Shown here: one piece after another, positions 28,269-37,405 of the stretch
How the letters are laid out: every line of letters begins with the position of its first letter
How positions within the stretch are numbered: position 1 is the stretch's first letter
Assembly (NCBI GenBank): GCA_016703765.1
Contig: JADJBL010000030.1
Span: forward strand, 1 to 64,000
Length of the DNA stretch: 64,000 bases
Source of the DNA: Saprospirales bacterium
Lineage (GTDB): Bacteria; Bacteroidota; Bacteroidia; Chitinophagales; Saprospiraceae
Direction: 5' to 3'
The notes under the pieces: model-generated
Told to the model about the DNA's origin: nothing
What the model saw: the letters and a program-made list of their open reading frames with translations, nothing else
The model's database searches: none
Position numbers and translations under genes: made by a program

Positions 28269-28754
28269 ATGGCAGATTTTGAAGGCCAATGGCCAGTACC
28301 AAAATTTCATTTCCGCGTATCGCTTGGCGATGAGCAAATGAGCTTTCAGGAAGTCTCCGGGCTCGAACAGAGCACCGACGTAATAGAATATCGCCACGGC
28401 GACAGCGAAGTATTCAGTACCATGAAACTGGCCGGCATCGTAAAAACCGGTACCCTCGTGCTGAAGAAAGGCGTCTTCACCGACGACGACCGCCTGCTCG
28501 AGTTCTTCAACCAGATCTACGAGAAGGACTACTACGGACAGGAAGACACCCGCATGTATATCCTGATCGAATTGTTGGACGAAATGGGCGAAACCGTTAT
28601 GGGCTGGAACATCCAGCGCGCATTCCCCATCAAGTTCAGCGGCACCGATCTCAAATCCACCGCGAACGAAGTAGCAATCGAATCCATCGAATTCGCCTAC
28701 GAGTCCATCCGCACCTCGCTGGACGGCAGCTTGTCGGCTGATACCGGAGGATAA
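28269..28754 (+). CDS. eCIS inner tube protein (Afp1/gp19-like)
   Basis: The 161-residue protein has the conserved tube fold: WPVPKFHFRVSLGDEQMSFQ, EVSGLEQSTDVIEYRHGDSE, KTGTLVLKKGVFTDDDRLLE, WNIQRAFPIKFSGTDLKSTA, and EVAIESIEFAYESI. It polymerises as hexameric rings to form the tube. It lies 42 bases after the sheath. A hairpin-forming repeat follows before the second tube gene, possibly separating the highly expressed sheath and tube from the rest. Confidence 0.95.
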   Translation: MADFEGQWPVPKFHFRVSLGDEQMSFQEVSGLEQSTDVIEYRHGDSEVFSTMKLAGIVKTGTLVLKKGVFTDDDRLLEFFNQIYEKDYYGQEDTRMYILIELLDEMGETVMGWNIQRAFPIKFSGTDLKSTANEVAIESIEFAYESIRTSLDGSLSADTGG

Positions 28755-28756
28755 TC

Positions 28757-28838
28757 GTTTAGAGAAGTTTAGGAGGTTTAGGAGGTTTAGTTTTCCAAAG
28801 CCTTTCTAAACCTTCTAAACTTTCTAAACTTTCTAAAC
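28757..28838. repeat. four GTTTAG then four CTAAAC: hairpin-forming spacer repeat, copy A
   Basis: GTTTAG occurs at 28757, 28767, 28776 and 28785. CTAAAC occurs at 28806, 28815, 28824 and 28833. The two sets pair as one long interrupted stem around a 15-base loop. A second copy with the same 4+4 layout lies at 45541-45613. This one sits inside the operon, between the two tube genes. Confidence 0.75.
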
Positions 28839-28847
28839 CATTAAACC

Positions 28848-29309
28848 ATGGCCGAAATCTACATTCCTCCCGTTGCTTTCTTTTTCTCCGTCAGCGTGGA
28901 CGGTGGGGAGGGAAACGATTCCAGCTTCAAGGAGGCCTCCGGAATGGAGATCGAAATAGACATCGAGGAGATTAACGAAGGGGGGAACAACAATTTCAAG
29001 CACCGGCTTCCCGGGCGTTCCAAATACCGAAACCTCGTCCTGAAAAGGGGCCTGGTCAAGAATAATACCTCCCTGCACGATTGGATCACCAAGATCCTTT
29101 TGTCTGAAGCCAACCTGGACGAACCGGTGGAAAAGAAGAAGATTCTCGTAAACCTGAAATACCCCGATGGCGATGTGGTGATGTCCTGGAGTTTTGAGAA
29201 CGCCTTCCCCGTGAAGTGGTCGATCTCTAACTTCAATTCCCAGGAAAACTCCCTCGTGATCGAAACCCTGGAATTCGCCTACCAGAAATTTCAGGTAGAA
29301 AACCCTTAA
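28848..29309 (+). CDS. second eCIS tube protein (Afp5-like)
   Basis: The 153-residue product is a paralogue of the first tube protein: FFFSVSVDGGEGNDSSFKEA, SGMEIEIDIEEINEGGNNNF, KHRLPGRSKYRNLVLKRGLV, WSFENAFPVKWSISNFNSQE and LVIETLEFAYQKF. In related systems this variant forms the tube-initiating ring on the baseplate. The gene starts nine bases after the repeat element. Confidence 0.93.
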   Translation: MAEIYIPPVAFFFSVSVDGGEGNDSSFKEASGMEIEIDIEEINEGGNNNFKHRLPGRSKYRNLVLKRGLVKNNTSLHDWITKILLSEANLDEPVEKKKILVNLKYPDGDVVMSWSFENAFPVKWSISNFNSQENSLVIETLEFAYQKFQVENP

Positions 29310-29312
29310 CCC

Positions 29313-29483
29313 ATGCCGATCGAGATCAAGGAACTCGTCATCAAAGCCCAAGTGCAACAAACCCTGGGCGGCCAAAAGGAGGAAGGAATTTCTCCCCAAA
29401 AATGGCAGAAACTGAAAAAAGAAGTGGTGGAAGAATGCGTGGAGAAAATTAAAGAATGGCTGGAGCGGAAGCTCGAGCGCTAA
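29313..29483 (+). CDS. small DUF5908-family injection-system protein
   Basis: A 56-residue protein: MPIEIKELVIKAQVQQTLGG, then KWQKLKKEVVEECVEKIKEW and a basic end. The opening MPIEIKELVIKA is the mark of DUF5908 proteins, found between the tube and LysM genes of Bacteroidota injection clusters (the Afp6 position). It starts three bases after the tube stop and ends 15 before the next gene. Its function is not established. Confidence 0.8.
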   Translation: MPIEIKELVIKAQVQQTLGGQKEEGISPQKWQKLKKEVVEECVEKIKEWLERKLER

Positions 29484-29498
29484 GCCTTAACCCATAGG

Positions 29499-30152
29499 AT
29501 GGAAAAACTCAGGATCATACCATATAGAGATCTGGCGGCAGCCCCTGCCGGAGATCCTTTCACGGTGAGTATCAACCCCGAAAAGCTGACCTTTGCGCGC
29601 AGCGTCAAATTCAACGAGGGCGATACCCCCACCACCAAACGCACCGTCACCCAATTTCAGGGCTTCGATACGGATACCATGAGCTTCGAACTGGTGATCG
29701 ACGGAACCGGCGTGGCCAGCTCGACCGAAAAAGTGGCGGATGAGTTGAAAAAACTCCAGGACTGCCTCTACGAATACGACGGGCAAATCCACAAACCGCA
29801 TTACCTGAAGATCACCTGGGGCCAGGACAGCAAATTCGTCTGCCACCTCAAATCGATGAATATCCAGTACACCCTCTTCAAATCGACCGGCGATCCGCTC
29901 CGGGCGAAGGTGACCCTCACCTTCCTCGAATATACGGACGTCAAGGAAGCAGAGGCGATTTACAACAGCAATTCCCCCGACATGACCCACGTCCGGACGA
30001 TCAGCGAGGGAGACCACTTGCCCCAAATGTGCCAGGAGATCTACGGCGATATGAAATACTACATCCCGGTGGCCAGGGTCAATGGGCTGACCAATTTCCG
30101 CAACCTTACGGTCGGAACCCAATTGGTCTTTCCCCCACTTAAAAAAGCCTGA
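29499..30152 (+). CDS. eCIS baseplate hub protein with LysM-like domain (Afp7/gp53-like)
   Basis: The 217-residue protein has the N-terminal domain of CIS tube-associated hub proteins (DPFTVSINPEKLTFARSVKF, TVTQFQGFDTDTMSFELVID, LKITWGQDSKFVCHLKSMNI, RAKVTLTFLEYTDVKE). A C-terminal LysM-like fold follows (HVRTISEGDHLPQMCQEIYG, VGTQLVFPP). It joins the tube to the spike. It is placed directly before the spike gene, as in Afp and PVC. Confidence 0.9.
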   Translation: MEKLRIIPYRDLAAAPAGDPFTVSINPEKLTFARSVKFNEGDTPTTKRTVTQFQGFDTDTMSFELVIDGTGVASSTEKVADELKKLQDCLYEYDGQIHKPHYLKITWGQDSKFVCHLKSMNIQYTLFKSTGDPLRAKVTLTFLEYTDVKEAEAIYNSNSPDMTHVRTISEGDHLPQMCQEIYGDMKYYIPVARVNGLTNFRNLTVGTQLVFPPLKKA

Positions 30153-30154
30153 TC

Positions 30155-31970
30155 ATGCCCAACGAAACGAACTCTCCACAGCAGGACGTACAGGACATCG
30201 TCAGTTTTGCCATATTCGCCAACGGTTCCCAGGTGCAGGATACGCACATGTATGTGTACTCTATCGAGGTCGAACACTGCATCAACTCCATATCCAAAGC
30301 CAAATTCGTTTTGCTCGACGGAGACCCCTCGACCCAGACCTTCGAGGTCAAAATTCGGATGATTTCAGCCCCGGTGTTTCGATCAAGGTCAATGTCGGCT
30401 ATCAAACGCAAACCACCACGATCTTTGAAGGCTTTGTCATCGCTACCGGGGTAAAAGTGAAAGAAGGAACCCATTCGCAGCTCACGGTGGAATGCGTCGG
30501 CAACGCCTACCGCATGACCGTCAGCAGAAAAACCAGGTACTTTATGGATATGGACGACTCGGATATCATTTCCGATGTCATTTCCTCCTATAACTCGGTC
30601 AGTATGGGCACCGTGGAATCGAGCTCCGTGAGGCACAAAAGCCTGGTGCAATACAACTCCAGTGATTGGGATTTTATCCTGATGCGCGCCGAAGCCACCG
30701 GCATGATCGTCAATTCCCACGATAACCAGGTCTCGGTCAACAAACCGAGGATGAACGAAAGTCCCTCGCTTTCCTGGAATACGGCAGAGATATCATCAAG
30801 TGCGATCTCCAGGCCGATGGCCGTTATCAGGTCAAAAGCGTAGAGGCCAGCGCCTGGGATAGTTCTCAACAGCAGGTCGTCACAGGGCAATCGACGGAAG
30901 CGACGCTCCAGATGAACACCCAGGGCGACAACAAAGTCTCTGGGGAAACAATGGCCGATTTCGTCCATCCCCTCAAGTCCATTATCCACTCTTCCGGACC
31001 GAAAACGCAGCAGGAATTGAACAAATGGGCCAACGCCCGCCTGTTGAAATCGCGTTTCTCCAGAATCAGGGGCTCAGTCACTTTCCAGGGCAATGCCAGC
31101 GTCGTGACCGACTCCCTGGTCACGCTGGGTGGCTTTGGCGATTATTTCAACGGCGACGCCTATGTGTCCAAGGTGGTTCACAAGGTGGATTTGGGCAACT
31201 GGCTCACGGAAGCGCATATCGGCTTTACTTCCGTTCCCTTTGCGGAGGCCACCCCGAATGTGACCGTCCTGCCCGCTGCGGGCTTGTACCCCGGCATCGA
31301 AGGACTGTACAATGGCGTGGTCACCAAGATCGACCAGGACCCCGATGGTCATGAAAGAATACAGATCAAAATACCCGTGCTCCTGAATTCCGAAACCCTT
31401 TGGGCCCGCATGGCCACCATTTACGCAACCGACCAGGGAGGGGTGTATTTCCTTCCCGAAATAGGCGACGAGGTGATCGTCGGATTTATCCAGAACGACC
31501 CCCTCTACCCGGTCATTCTGGGCAAATTGCACAGCCAGAAGATCAAACCCCCGTTTACGGCCGATAATCAAAACTCCAACAAGGGGATCGTCACCAAAAG
31601 CAAGCTCAAACTGGTTTTCGAAGACCAGAAAAAGAACATCCTGATCGAGACCCCCGGCGGGCAAAAAATTTGGCTCAAGGACGAAGACAAGACCATCACC
31701 ATACAGGATTCGAACAACAACAAGATCGTGATGGACAACAGCGGGATCGTCATCAATTCGGCTAAAGACCTCACGCTCAAGGCAACGGGAAAGATCAGCC
31801 TGGAGGCCAACCAGAACATCGCCCTGGAATCCAAGGGCGGGGATGTGTCCTCGGCAGGACTCAACGTGAAAATAGACGCCAAGATCACCGCATCGGTAAA
31901 GGGAAGTATGGCAGAATTAAAAGGCACCGCCTCCACGGAGGTAAAAGGGGCCATCGTTCGGATAAATTAA
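30155..31970 (+). CDS. eCIS VgrG-like spike protein (Afp8-like), two single-base frameshifts
   Basis: The restored product is ~605 residues. Its N-terminal gp27-like domains (IANGSQVQ-type start here FAIFANGSQVQDTHMYVYSI, YNSSDWDFILMRAEATGMIV) and central gp5 OB-fold (GLYNGVVTKIDQDPDGHERI, WARMATIYATDQGGVYFLPE, GDEVIVGFIQNDPLYPVILG) lead to a triple beta-helix stalk (KKNILIETPGGQKIWLKDED, NKIVMDNSGIVINSAKDLTL). One A is missing from an A run at ~30348 (restoring NSDDFSPGVSIKV) and one C at ~30772 (restoring SLSLEYGRDIIKCDL). Both are homopolymer differences, so the gene is probably intact in the organism. It forms the membrane-piercing tip with PAAR. Confidence 0.9.
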
Positions 31971-31973
31971 TTT

Positions 31974-32393
31974 ATGAAAAAGCATAACTCATTTCTGGGG
32001 AGAGGCTGGAGTTTTCCTCCGACCTTCAACAAAGACGCCGGCTCGGTAGAGATGGTGGCCGAGGAGGAAGATATCCGCCAAAGCCTGTACCTGCTGCTCT
32101 CCACCACTCCGGGCGAACGCATCACCAACGTGAAGTTCGGCTGCGACCTCAACCGGGTGCTTTTCGATCCGGTCAACAGCGGGATCGACATCATCATCAA
32201 GGATATGATCACCCATGCCATACTGTATTACGAACCGCGGATTTCATTGCGGGATATCAAGATCGTCAAAGACCGCCAATTGGAAGGTGTGGTGGAAATT
32301 TCCATAGATTACATCGTCCGGAAGATCAACGCCAGGAGCAATATCGTATTTCCGTTCTATCAGCTGGAAGGCACGAATGTCAGGGAAGTATAG
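31974..32393 (+). CDS. eCIS baseplate wedge protein, gp25/GPW-like (Afp9-like)
   Basis: The 139-residue protein shows the GPW/gp25 core: GRGWSFPPTFNKDAGSVEMV, DIRQSLYLLLSTTPGERITN, KFGCDLNRVLFD, DIIIKDMITHAILYYEPRIS. It nucleates sheath assembly at the baseplate by mimicking part of a sheath subunit. It starts three bases after the spike stop. Normal length and intact frame. Confidence 0.93.
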   Translation: MKKHNSFLGRGWSFPPTFNKDAGSVEMVAEEEDIRQSLYLLLSTTPGERITNVKFGCDLNRVLFDPVNSGIDIIIKDMITHAILYYEPRISLRDIKIVKDRQLEGVVEISIDYIVRKINARSNIVFPFYQLEGTNVREV

Positions 32394-32422
32394 CGGATTC
32401 CACCACTTGTTTACGCCCCATC

Positions 32423-35400
32423 ATGAAAGACCCAGTCAATAAAGTATCTAATTTTAAATTCGGGACGGGTACCACGCAGTACCAGCGGCTCCACCCTGCC
32501 CTGCTGCCTGAAAATGCCCCTATCCACGGCATGAGCCTGAGCGAGCTGATGGCTTATTCCGTGGCCTATTCCCAAAATCTGGTCTATTACAACGAGAAGA
32601 ACCAGCCCGACGGATACTGGTCGGACTTCCTCCTGTCCGATATCAGTTTTATCCTCTCCACCATCATCAGCCTCAACCTGGAGAAACTCGATCTGGAATT
32701 TAACGAGCATGTGAGCCGGTTTTACCGCGCCAATCAAAAAGTCCAGCGCCTCGAAGCCACCGAAACCATCTTTGAATTCATAAAGGGAATGGCCCTCAGG
32801 CTGAATACCTGGCGCCAACAGGTCAATGCCATCAGCCTGCCCAACTCGGACATCGAATACCAGGTGGCCTTCGAACTGGAAAGCATCATTCAAAGCCAGG
32901 CGGGCGAAGACCTCCGCAAGTTGATTTCTTACGACCTGGGCGCCGGTGCCAAAGGCGGTCTGGGCTCAGCCGTCGGCCTGTCCTATAAAGAATTCGGGGA
33001 GATTTGGGAATCGGAAGGCGTGGCGCCCGTAAACATCTTCCTGGGCGACCGCATGGAAGAACAGTACAACCGGGCCATGGCCAATATCCGCCTGGTGTAT
33101 CGCTCGTTTTTAAATACGCTGACTTACGCCAAATTCAACTTCGAGCCGTATTTCCAGCAGGCCCTCCTCCAAAAATCCGACCACAAGCCCCATGCTGCCC
33201 TGCTCATGGCCTTCCTCTCCACACTTGATAAAGCGCAGGGAGACCTCAACCACGTGAGCGACCGCTACCTGAAGTTCTACTACGAAAACTACCTCCAGCT
33301 CTTCCCGGCCACCAGCGTGCCCGATACGGCGCACCTCTGCTTCGACCTGGCCGACCATGTCGACTCCATGCTCCTGCGAAAAGGGGCCAAACTGCAAAGC
33401 GAAGGGACCAACAACGTGGTCTTTGAAACGAACCAGGATCTGGAACTCAACCAGGCGGAAATCGCCTCCCTGCGGACCATGTACCTGAGCAAGTTCAGCA
33501 AGATCGAAACGAGCAATTACCAGCTCGTCACCGGCATCTATGCGGCGCCTGTGGCCAACTCAAAAGACGGCAGCGGGCTGCCCTTCGAAGAGCCGAACGA
33601 GCCCTGGCCCACATTCGGAGAAGAACAGGCCGAAAAACCCGCCAACGACCGAAGCATGGAAAAGGCCTCCCTCGGCTTTGCCTTCTCCTCCCCCGTGTTT
33701 TATCTCAAGGAAGGCGTGCGCAAAGTGCGCATGAAGATCCATTTCCAGAAAGAATCGGCCGGAATACTCAAGAAGCTGGTCCTCGACGTCATGCAGAAGG
33801 CCAATACCCGGACCGACAAGATCGAAACCCTGACGCTCGAAGAAGCTTTCTACAAAAGGGTCTTCAACCAGGTGGGCAACGACCGAAACATCCGCATTCA
33901 CTACAGCAACGAAAAAGGCTGGATCCGCATCGACTCCAACCTCATCCGCATATTTGCCGCAGGCGAAGGAGGCTGGCCCAAAACCGAACAACTGGAAAAA
34001 GGCCATACGCTGGATATTCTGGAAACCCTGGGTATCGAATTTACCATCCAGGCCAACCAGCCCGCCGCCAGCCCTTTCGGAGAAAACCACCCGGAAGCGG
34101 CCGCCTACAACAGCGCCTTCCCCATCGTCAAAGTGCTATTCGACGATTCGGTCGAACCCTACCCCTACTCCTTCCTCCGGGAAGTGATCATCCAAAACTG
34201 CGAAATAGAAGTGGAGGCCGAACGGGTCAAAGGCATGCAGGTGTACAACAGCCTGGGCCGCCTCGACAACCGGCAGCCCTTCCAGGCTTTCGGGCCCCAG
34301 CCCAAGGTGGGAGAATACATGCTCATCGGCAACGAGGAGATCTTCCGCAAACATATCCAGTCCCTGTCCTTCGAAGTCGATTGGCTGAACCTGCCCAAAG
34401 ACTCGGAGGATTTCCGGAAGTACTACCAGCAATACAACAAGGACCTGAGTCCCGAAAAATACAAGGTGGGCTTCAAGGCTTACGCAAACGGCGATTTTTA
34501 CCCGATCGACAACGACTCGGTATTGACCTTCCCGCTCTTCCCGAATGCCGGCACCGGAGGGAAAGAGCTGGCGGCCAGTAAGTTCACCATGGGCATCGAA
34601 CAATTGCAGGCACTGCAATTGACCGCCGACCCCTTCCTGCAGGAACCCAACGAATTCAATCCGGATACCCAGACGGGCTACCTCCGGATGGAAATCCTCG
34701 AACCCGACGACGCCTTCGGGCACCAGTTGTACACCAAGGTTTTTACCCAAACGATCACCCACAACGCCCAAGCCGCCGAGGAGGACAAGCTCTCGCTCCC
34801 AAACGAGCCCTTTTCTCCCCAGGTCAAAAATATCTACCTGCACTACAAGGCCAATACGCAATTCACCCCCGCTTCCGTAAAGGGTTCCAAAACGGAGAAA
34901 ATCTACCACGTGCATCCTTTCGGAGTGGTGGACCTGACCCGGGAATCCTCTTTCTCCGAAGGACACCTCACGCCGGAACTCAAGGAAGACGGCTATCTGT
35001 TCCTGGGCATTCAGAAGGTCAAGCCCATGCAGACGCTTTCCATGCTGTTCCAACTGGTCACCCGGAGCGCGCAGACGGCCTCGGCCTTTTCTCTTCCCAA
35101 AACCCGATGGAGCTACCTGAGCCACGACACCTGGGTAGATTTCACCGAACGCCAGGTCGTGTACGACTCCACGGACCAGTTTACCAAAACGGGGATCGTG
35201 CGACTTCACATGCCGCGGGCCGTTTTCACCGAAAACTCCCTGTTGCCTCCGGGCTATTTCTGGATCCGGGTGGGCATCAAGGGAAGTGTGGACCTGCTCT
35301 GCCATTGCATCGCCGTGAAGCCACAGGCCGTCGCGGCCAGGAGCCTGATCGCCGACCCGGGGGAGCGCCTGCGCGTGCCCCTTCCTCCCAATACGATCTC

Positions 35401-36310
35401 CAGGCTCGTGGAGCCAAACACCTACATCAAGGGGGTCGAGCAGCCCTTTGAATCGTTCGGCGGAAAAGCCATGGAAAACTACTACGAGTTTTTCAGCCGC
35501 GTCAGCGAGCGCTTGCGCCACAAGGCCAGGGCGGTGACGCACTGGGACCTCGAACGGCTCATCCTCGACCGCTTCCACGAGGTGTTGCAGGTCAAATGCC
35601 TGAGCCACCTGAACTGCCCCACCCACTTCCAACCGGGCGACGGGGTCACGCTGGTCATCGTGCCCAAGCGCAACCAGTACCTGAAAGACAATACCCCCAA
35701 GGTCAACTACCGCTTTTTGAACGAGGTGGAAGATTACATCAAGGCGAGATCCTCGCCCTTCCTCAAGGCCAAGGCCCGCAACCCGCTGTACGAATACATC
35801 CGGGTCATTTGCAATGTGAAATTTGAAGTGAACAGCGGTTTGATGATCCAGGAGCTGACGACCGACCTGCGGAAGTTCATCGCTCCCTGGCTCTACGACT
35901 CCACCGCCTCCCTGCCCATTGGCTCGAAGATGGATGAAAACACCATCCTCAATTTTATAAAAAGCCTGCCCTACGTGCGATTTGTGACCAAATTCTCCAT
36001 CCTGCATTTGGTGGAAAAAGAGGACCACACTTACGAAATCCACGACACGGCGACCGAGAAAGGGGTGATTTCCATCCTGGAACCGAGGCCCTGGGGCGTG
36101 CTGATGCCCGATACGGACCACCAGATCAACCTCATCGAGTTCGAAGAGGAGGAGCCGCCCATGGAGGTCAAGCCCCCGATCCGCTTCCAGAACAAGATCG
36201 ACATTTCCAAAGACTCGAAATTTATCAATATCCGGCCACGGGCCAAGGAAGCTGCCGAGGACGAAGGCAAGAAAAAGCTTCCCAAACAGAAAATCACCAT
36301 CAGGTTATAA
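32423..36310 (+). CDS. large eCIS baseplate protein (Afp11-like, baseplate J-like)
   Basis: The 1295-residue protein resembles Bacteroidota baseplate wedge proteins of the Afp11 type. Recognisable segments are LSELMAYSVAYSQNLVYYNE, DGYWSDFLLSDISFILSTII, LDKAQGDLNHVSDRYLKFYY, DHVDSMLLRKGAKLQSEGTN and, near the end, a baseplate-J-like region (EFFSRVSERLRHKARAVTHW, ERLILDRFHEVLQVKCLSHL, SPFLKAKARNPLYEYIRV). The bulk between ~400 and 950 is beta-rich and may be a surface elaboration. It starts 29 bases after gp25. The frame is intact over nearly 3.9 kb. Confidence 0.88.
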   Translation: MKDPVNKVSNFKFGTGTTQYQRLHPALLPENAPIHGMSLSELMAYSVAYSQNLVYYNEKNQPDGYWSDFLLSDISFILSTIISLNLEKLDLEFNEHVSRFYRANQKVQRLEATETIFEFIKGMALRLNTWRQQVNAISLPNSDIEYQVAFELESIIQSQAGEDLRKLISYDLGAGAKGGLGSAVGLSYKEFGEIWESEGVAPVNIFLGDRMEEQYNRAMANIRLVYRSFLNTLTYAKFNFEPYFQQALLQKSDHKPHAALLMAFLSTLDKAQGDLNHVSDRYLKFYYENYLQLFPATSVPDTAHLCFDLADHVDSMLLRKGAKLQSEGTNNVVFETNQDLELNQAEIASLRTMYLSKFSKIETSNYQLVTGIYAAPVANSKDGSGLPFEEPNEPWPTFGEEQAEKPANDRSMEKASLGFAFSSPVFYLKEGVRKVRMKIHFQKESAGILKKLVLDVMQKANTRTDKIETLTLEEAFYKRVFNQVGNDRNIRIHYSNEKGWIRIDSNLIRIFAAGEGGWPKTEQLEKGHTLDILETLGIEFTIQANQPAASPFGENHPEAAAYNSAFPIVKVLFDDSVEPYPYSFLREVIIQNCEIEVEAERVKGMQVYNSLGRLDNRQPFQAFGPQPKVGEYMLIGNEEIFRKHIQSLSFEVDWLNLPKDSEDFRKYYQQYNKDLSPEKYKVGFKAYANGDFYPIDNDSVLTFPLFPNAGTGGKELAASKFTMGIEQLQALQLTADPFLQEPNEFNPDTQTGYLRMEILEPDDAFGHQLYTKVFTQTITHNAQAAEEDKLSLPNEPFSPQVKNIYLHYKANTQFTPASVKGSKTEKIYHVHPFGVVDLTRESSFSEGHLTPELKEDGYLFLGIQKVKPMQTLSMLFQLVTRSAQTASAFSLPKTRWSYLSHDTWVDFTERQVVYDSTDQFTKTGIVRLHMPRAVFTENSLLPPGYFWIRVGIKGSVDLLCHCIAVKPQAVAARSLIADPGERLRVPLPPNTISRLVEPNTYIKGVEQPFESFGGKAMENYYEFFSRVSERLRHKARAVTHWDLERLILDRFHEVLQVKCLSHLNCPTHFQPGDGVTLVIVPKRNQYLKDNTPKVNYRFLNEVEDYIKARSSPFLKAKARNPLYEYIRVICNVKFEVNSGLMIQELTTDLRKFIAPWLYDSTASLPIGSKMDENTILNFIKSLPYVRFVTKFSILHLVEKEDHTYEIHDTATEKGVISILEPRPWGVLMPDTDHQINLIEFEEEEPPMEVKPPIRFQNKIDISKDSKFINIRPRAKEAAEDEGKKKLPKQKITIRL

Positions 36311-36320
36311 ACCAACTAAC

Positions 36321-37199
36321 ATGGCAAGACAGACCAGAGCTACGCTCAAAGCGCTTTTCAAGGACGGCGCCACCGACAGGGCCTATATCGACCTCATCGA
36401 CTCCGCGATCAACATTTCCGACGACGGGTTGTATTCCGAAAAAGACCACGGCCTCATCCTCACTCCGAAAGGGGCTTCCAAGCGCCTCATCAGCTTTTTC
36501 GACAATATCAGCGACCAGTCTTCTCCGCTGTGGAGCATCAACTTCAAGGAGGCGGGCAATACCAAGAGCATCAACATCACGGAGCGCAACGAATCGCGCT
36601 TCTACCTTCAGGCGGGCGGCAACGTGGGCATCGGTACCGAAAAGCCCAGCTATAAGCTCGATGTCAACGGCCTGGCAGCCATGCGGGGCCGGGTGGGGAA
36701 TTATGCGAAAGGGTACGTTCCGGCCGACGGCCAATGGCACCCCATTCCCGCGCTGACCAACCTCACGGGGTGCATGGCTTTCGAGGTGCTGGCTCATATC
36801 AACGACTTCCGCGACCGCCGCTTCGGCCTCACCTACGCCACCCTGATGATGTCAAACGGCGTCAGGGGCGCCAAAAACTCCGTCCGCTCGGTCGATGCGG
36901 GCAGCAACTGGCTCTGGGGCAAGCTGTGGAACAAGATTTCCTTCAAATGGGTGCTCGACTCGGCCAACAGCACCGGCGAACAGGAGCGGTACATGATCAT
37001 GGTTCGCTCCCGCTCCCACTTCGGCATGAAAGACGGCAAGCCCAAGCCCATCTTCTTCCGCGTCGCCAAACTCTGGGACAGCGAGTATGAAATGGACAAC
37101 TATAACGAACAGGAACGGACCATCGAAGACAACGCCACCAGGCAGGAACAACCCGCCGATGCAGGCAGACCGGTGATCAAATTTGGGAAACGGAATTAA
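36321..37199 (+). CDS. fibre-like injection-system protein of unknown function
   Basis: The 292-residue protein contains GNVGIGTEKPSYKLDVNGLA at ~96-115, a motif widespread in Bacteroidota and phage tail-fibre or surface proteins, where it often marks the end of a trimeric stalk. The C-terminal ~170 residues (RGRVGNYAKGYVPADGQWHP, DFRDRRFGLTYATLMMSNGV, WLWGKLWNKISFKWVLDSAN, RYMIMVRSRSHFGMKDGKPK) look like a compact beta-rich domain. The N-terminus (RATLKALFKDGATDRAYIDL) resembles a baseplate-attachment segment. Position between the two baseplate proteins fits a target-binding or needle-associated component, comparable to Afp13 only by position. Confidence 0.65.
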   Translation: MARQTRATLKALFKDGATDRAYIDLIDSAINISDDGLYSEKDHGLILTPKGASKRLISFFDNISDQSSPLWSINFKEAGNTKSINITERNESRFYLQAGGNVGIGTEKPSYKLDVNGLAAMRGRVGNYAKGYVPADGQWHPIPALTNLTGCMAFEVLAHINDFRDRRFGLTYATLMMSNGVRGAKNSVRSVDAGSNWLWGKLWNKISFKWVLDSANSTGEQERYMIMVRSRSHFGMKDGKPKPIFFRVAKLWDSEYEMDNYNEQERTIEDNATRQEQPADAGRPVIKFGKRN

Positions 37200-37210
37200 T
37201 TTTAGGCCCT

Positions 37211-37405
37211 ATGCAAAAAATTCGGCTCGAACTTACCCTGGACCAGGTCAACCTGATCATCCAGGCACTCGGAGACCTCCCCTTCAAGGAGGTGTACGAA
37301 TTGATCGGGGCGATCAATGCCCAGGCCAGCAAACAATTATCAAGCAACTCCTCTCCCGGATTGGAGGAAGAGGATTTCAAAAACAGGGGTGCAGATGAAC
37401 AATGA
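37211..37405 (+). CDS. small injection-system protein of unknown function
   Basis: The 64-residue product starts MQKIRLELTLDQVNLIIQAL and continues GDLPFKEVYELIGAINAQAS. The amphipathic helix pair followed by an acidic tail resembles small accessory proteins common in phage and injection clusters. It overlaps the start of the next baseplate gene by 11 bases (ATG at 37395), which indicates coupled translation. Function unknown. Confidence 0.6.
   Translation: MQKIRLELTLDQVNLIIQALGDLPFKEVYELIGAINAQASKQLSSNSSPGLEEEDFKNRGADEQ

Noticed and set aside
29487..30122. Minus-strand frame opposite the LysM hub gene
   Set aside because: The plus strand has a clear hub-protein match within the eCIS operon.
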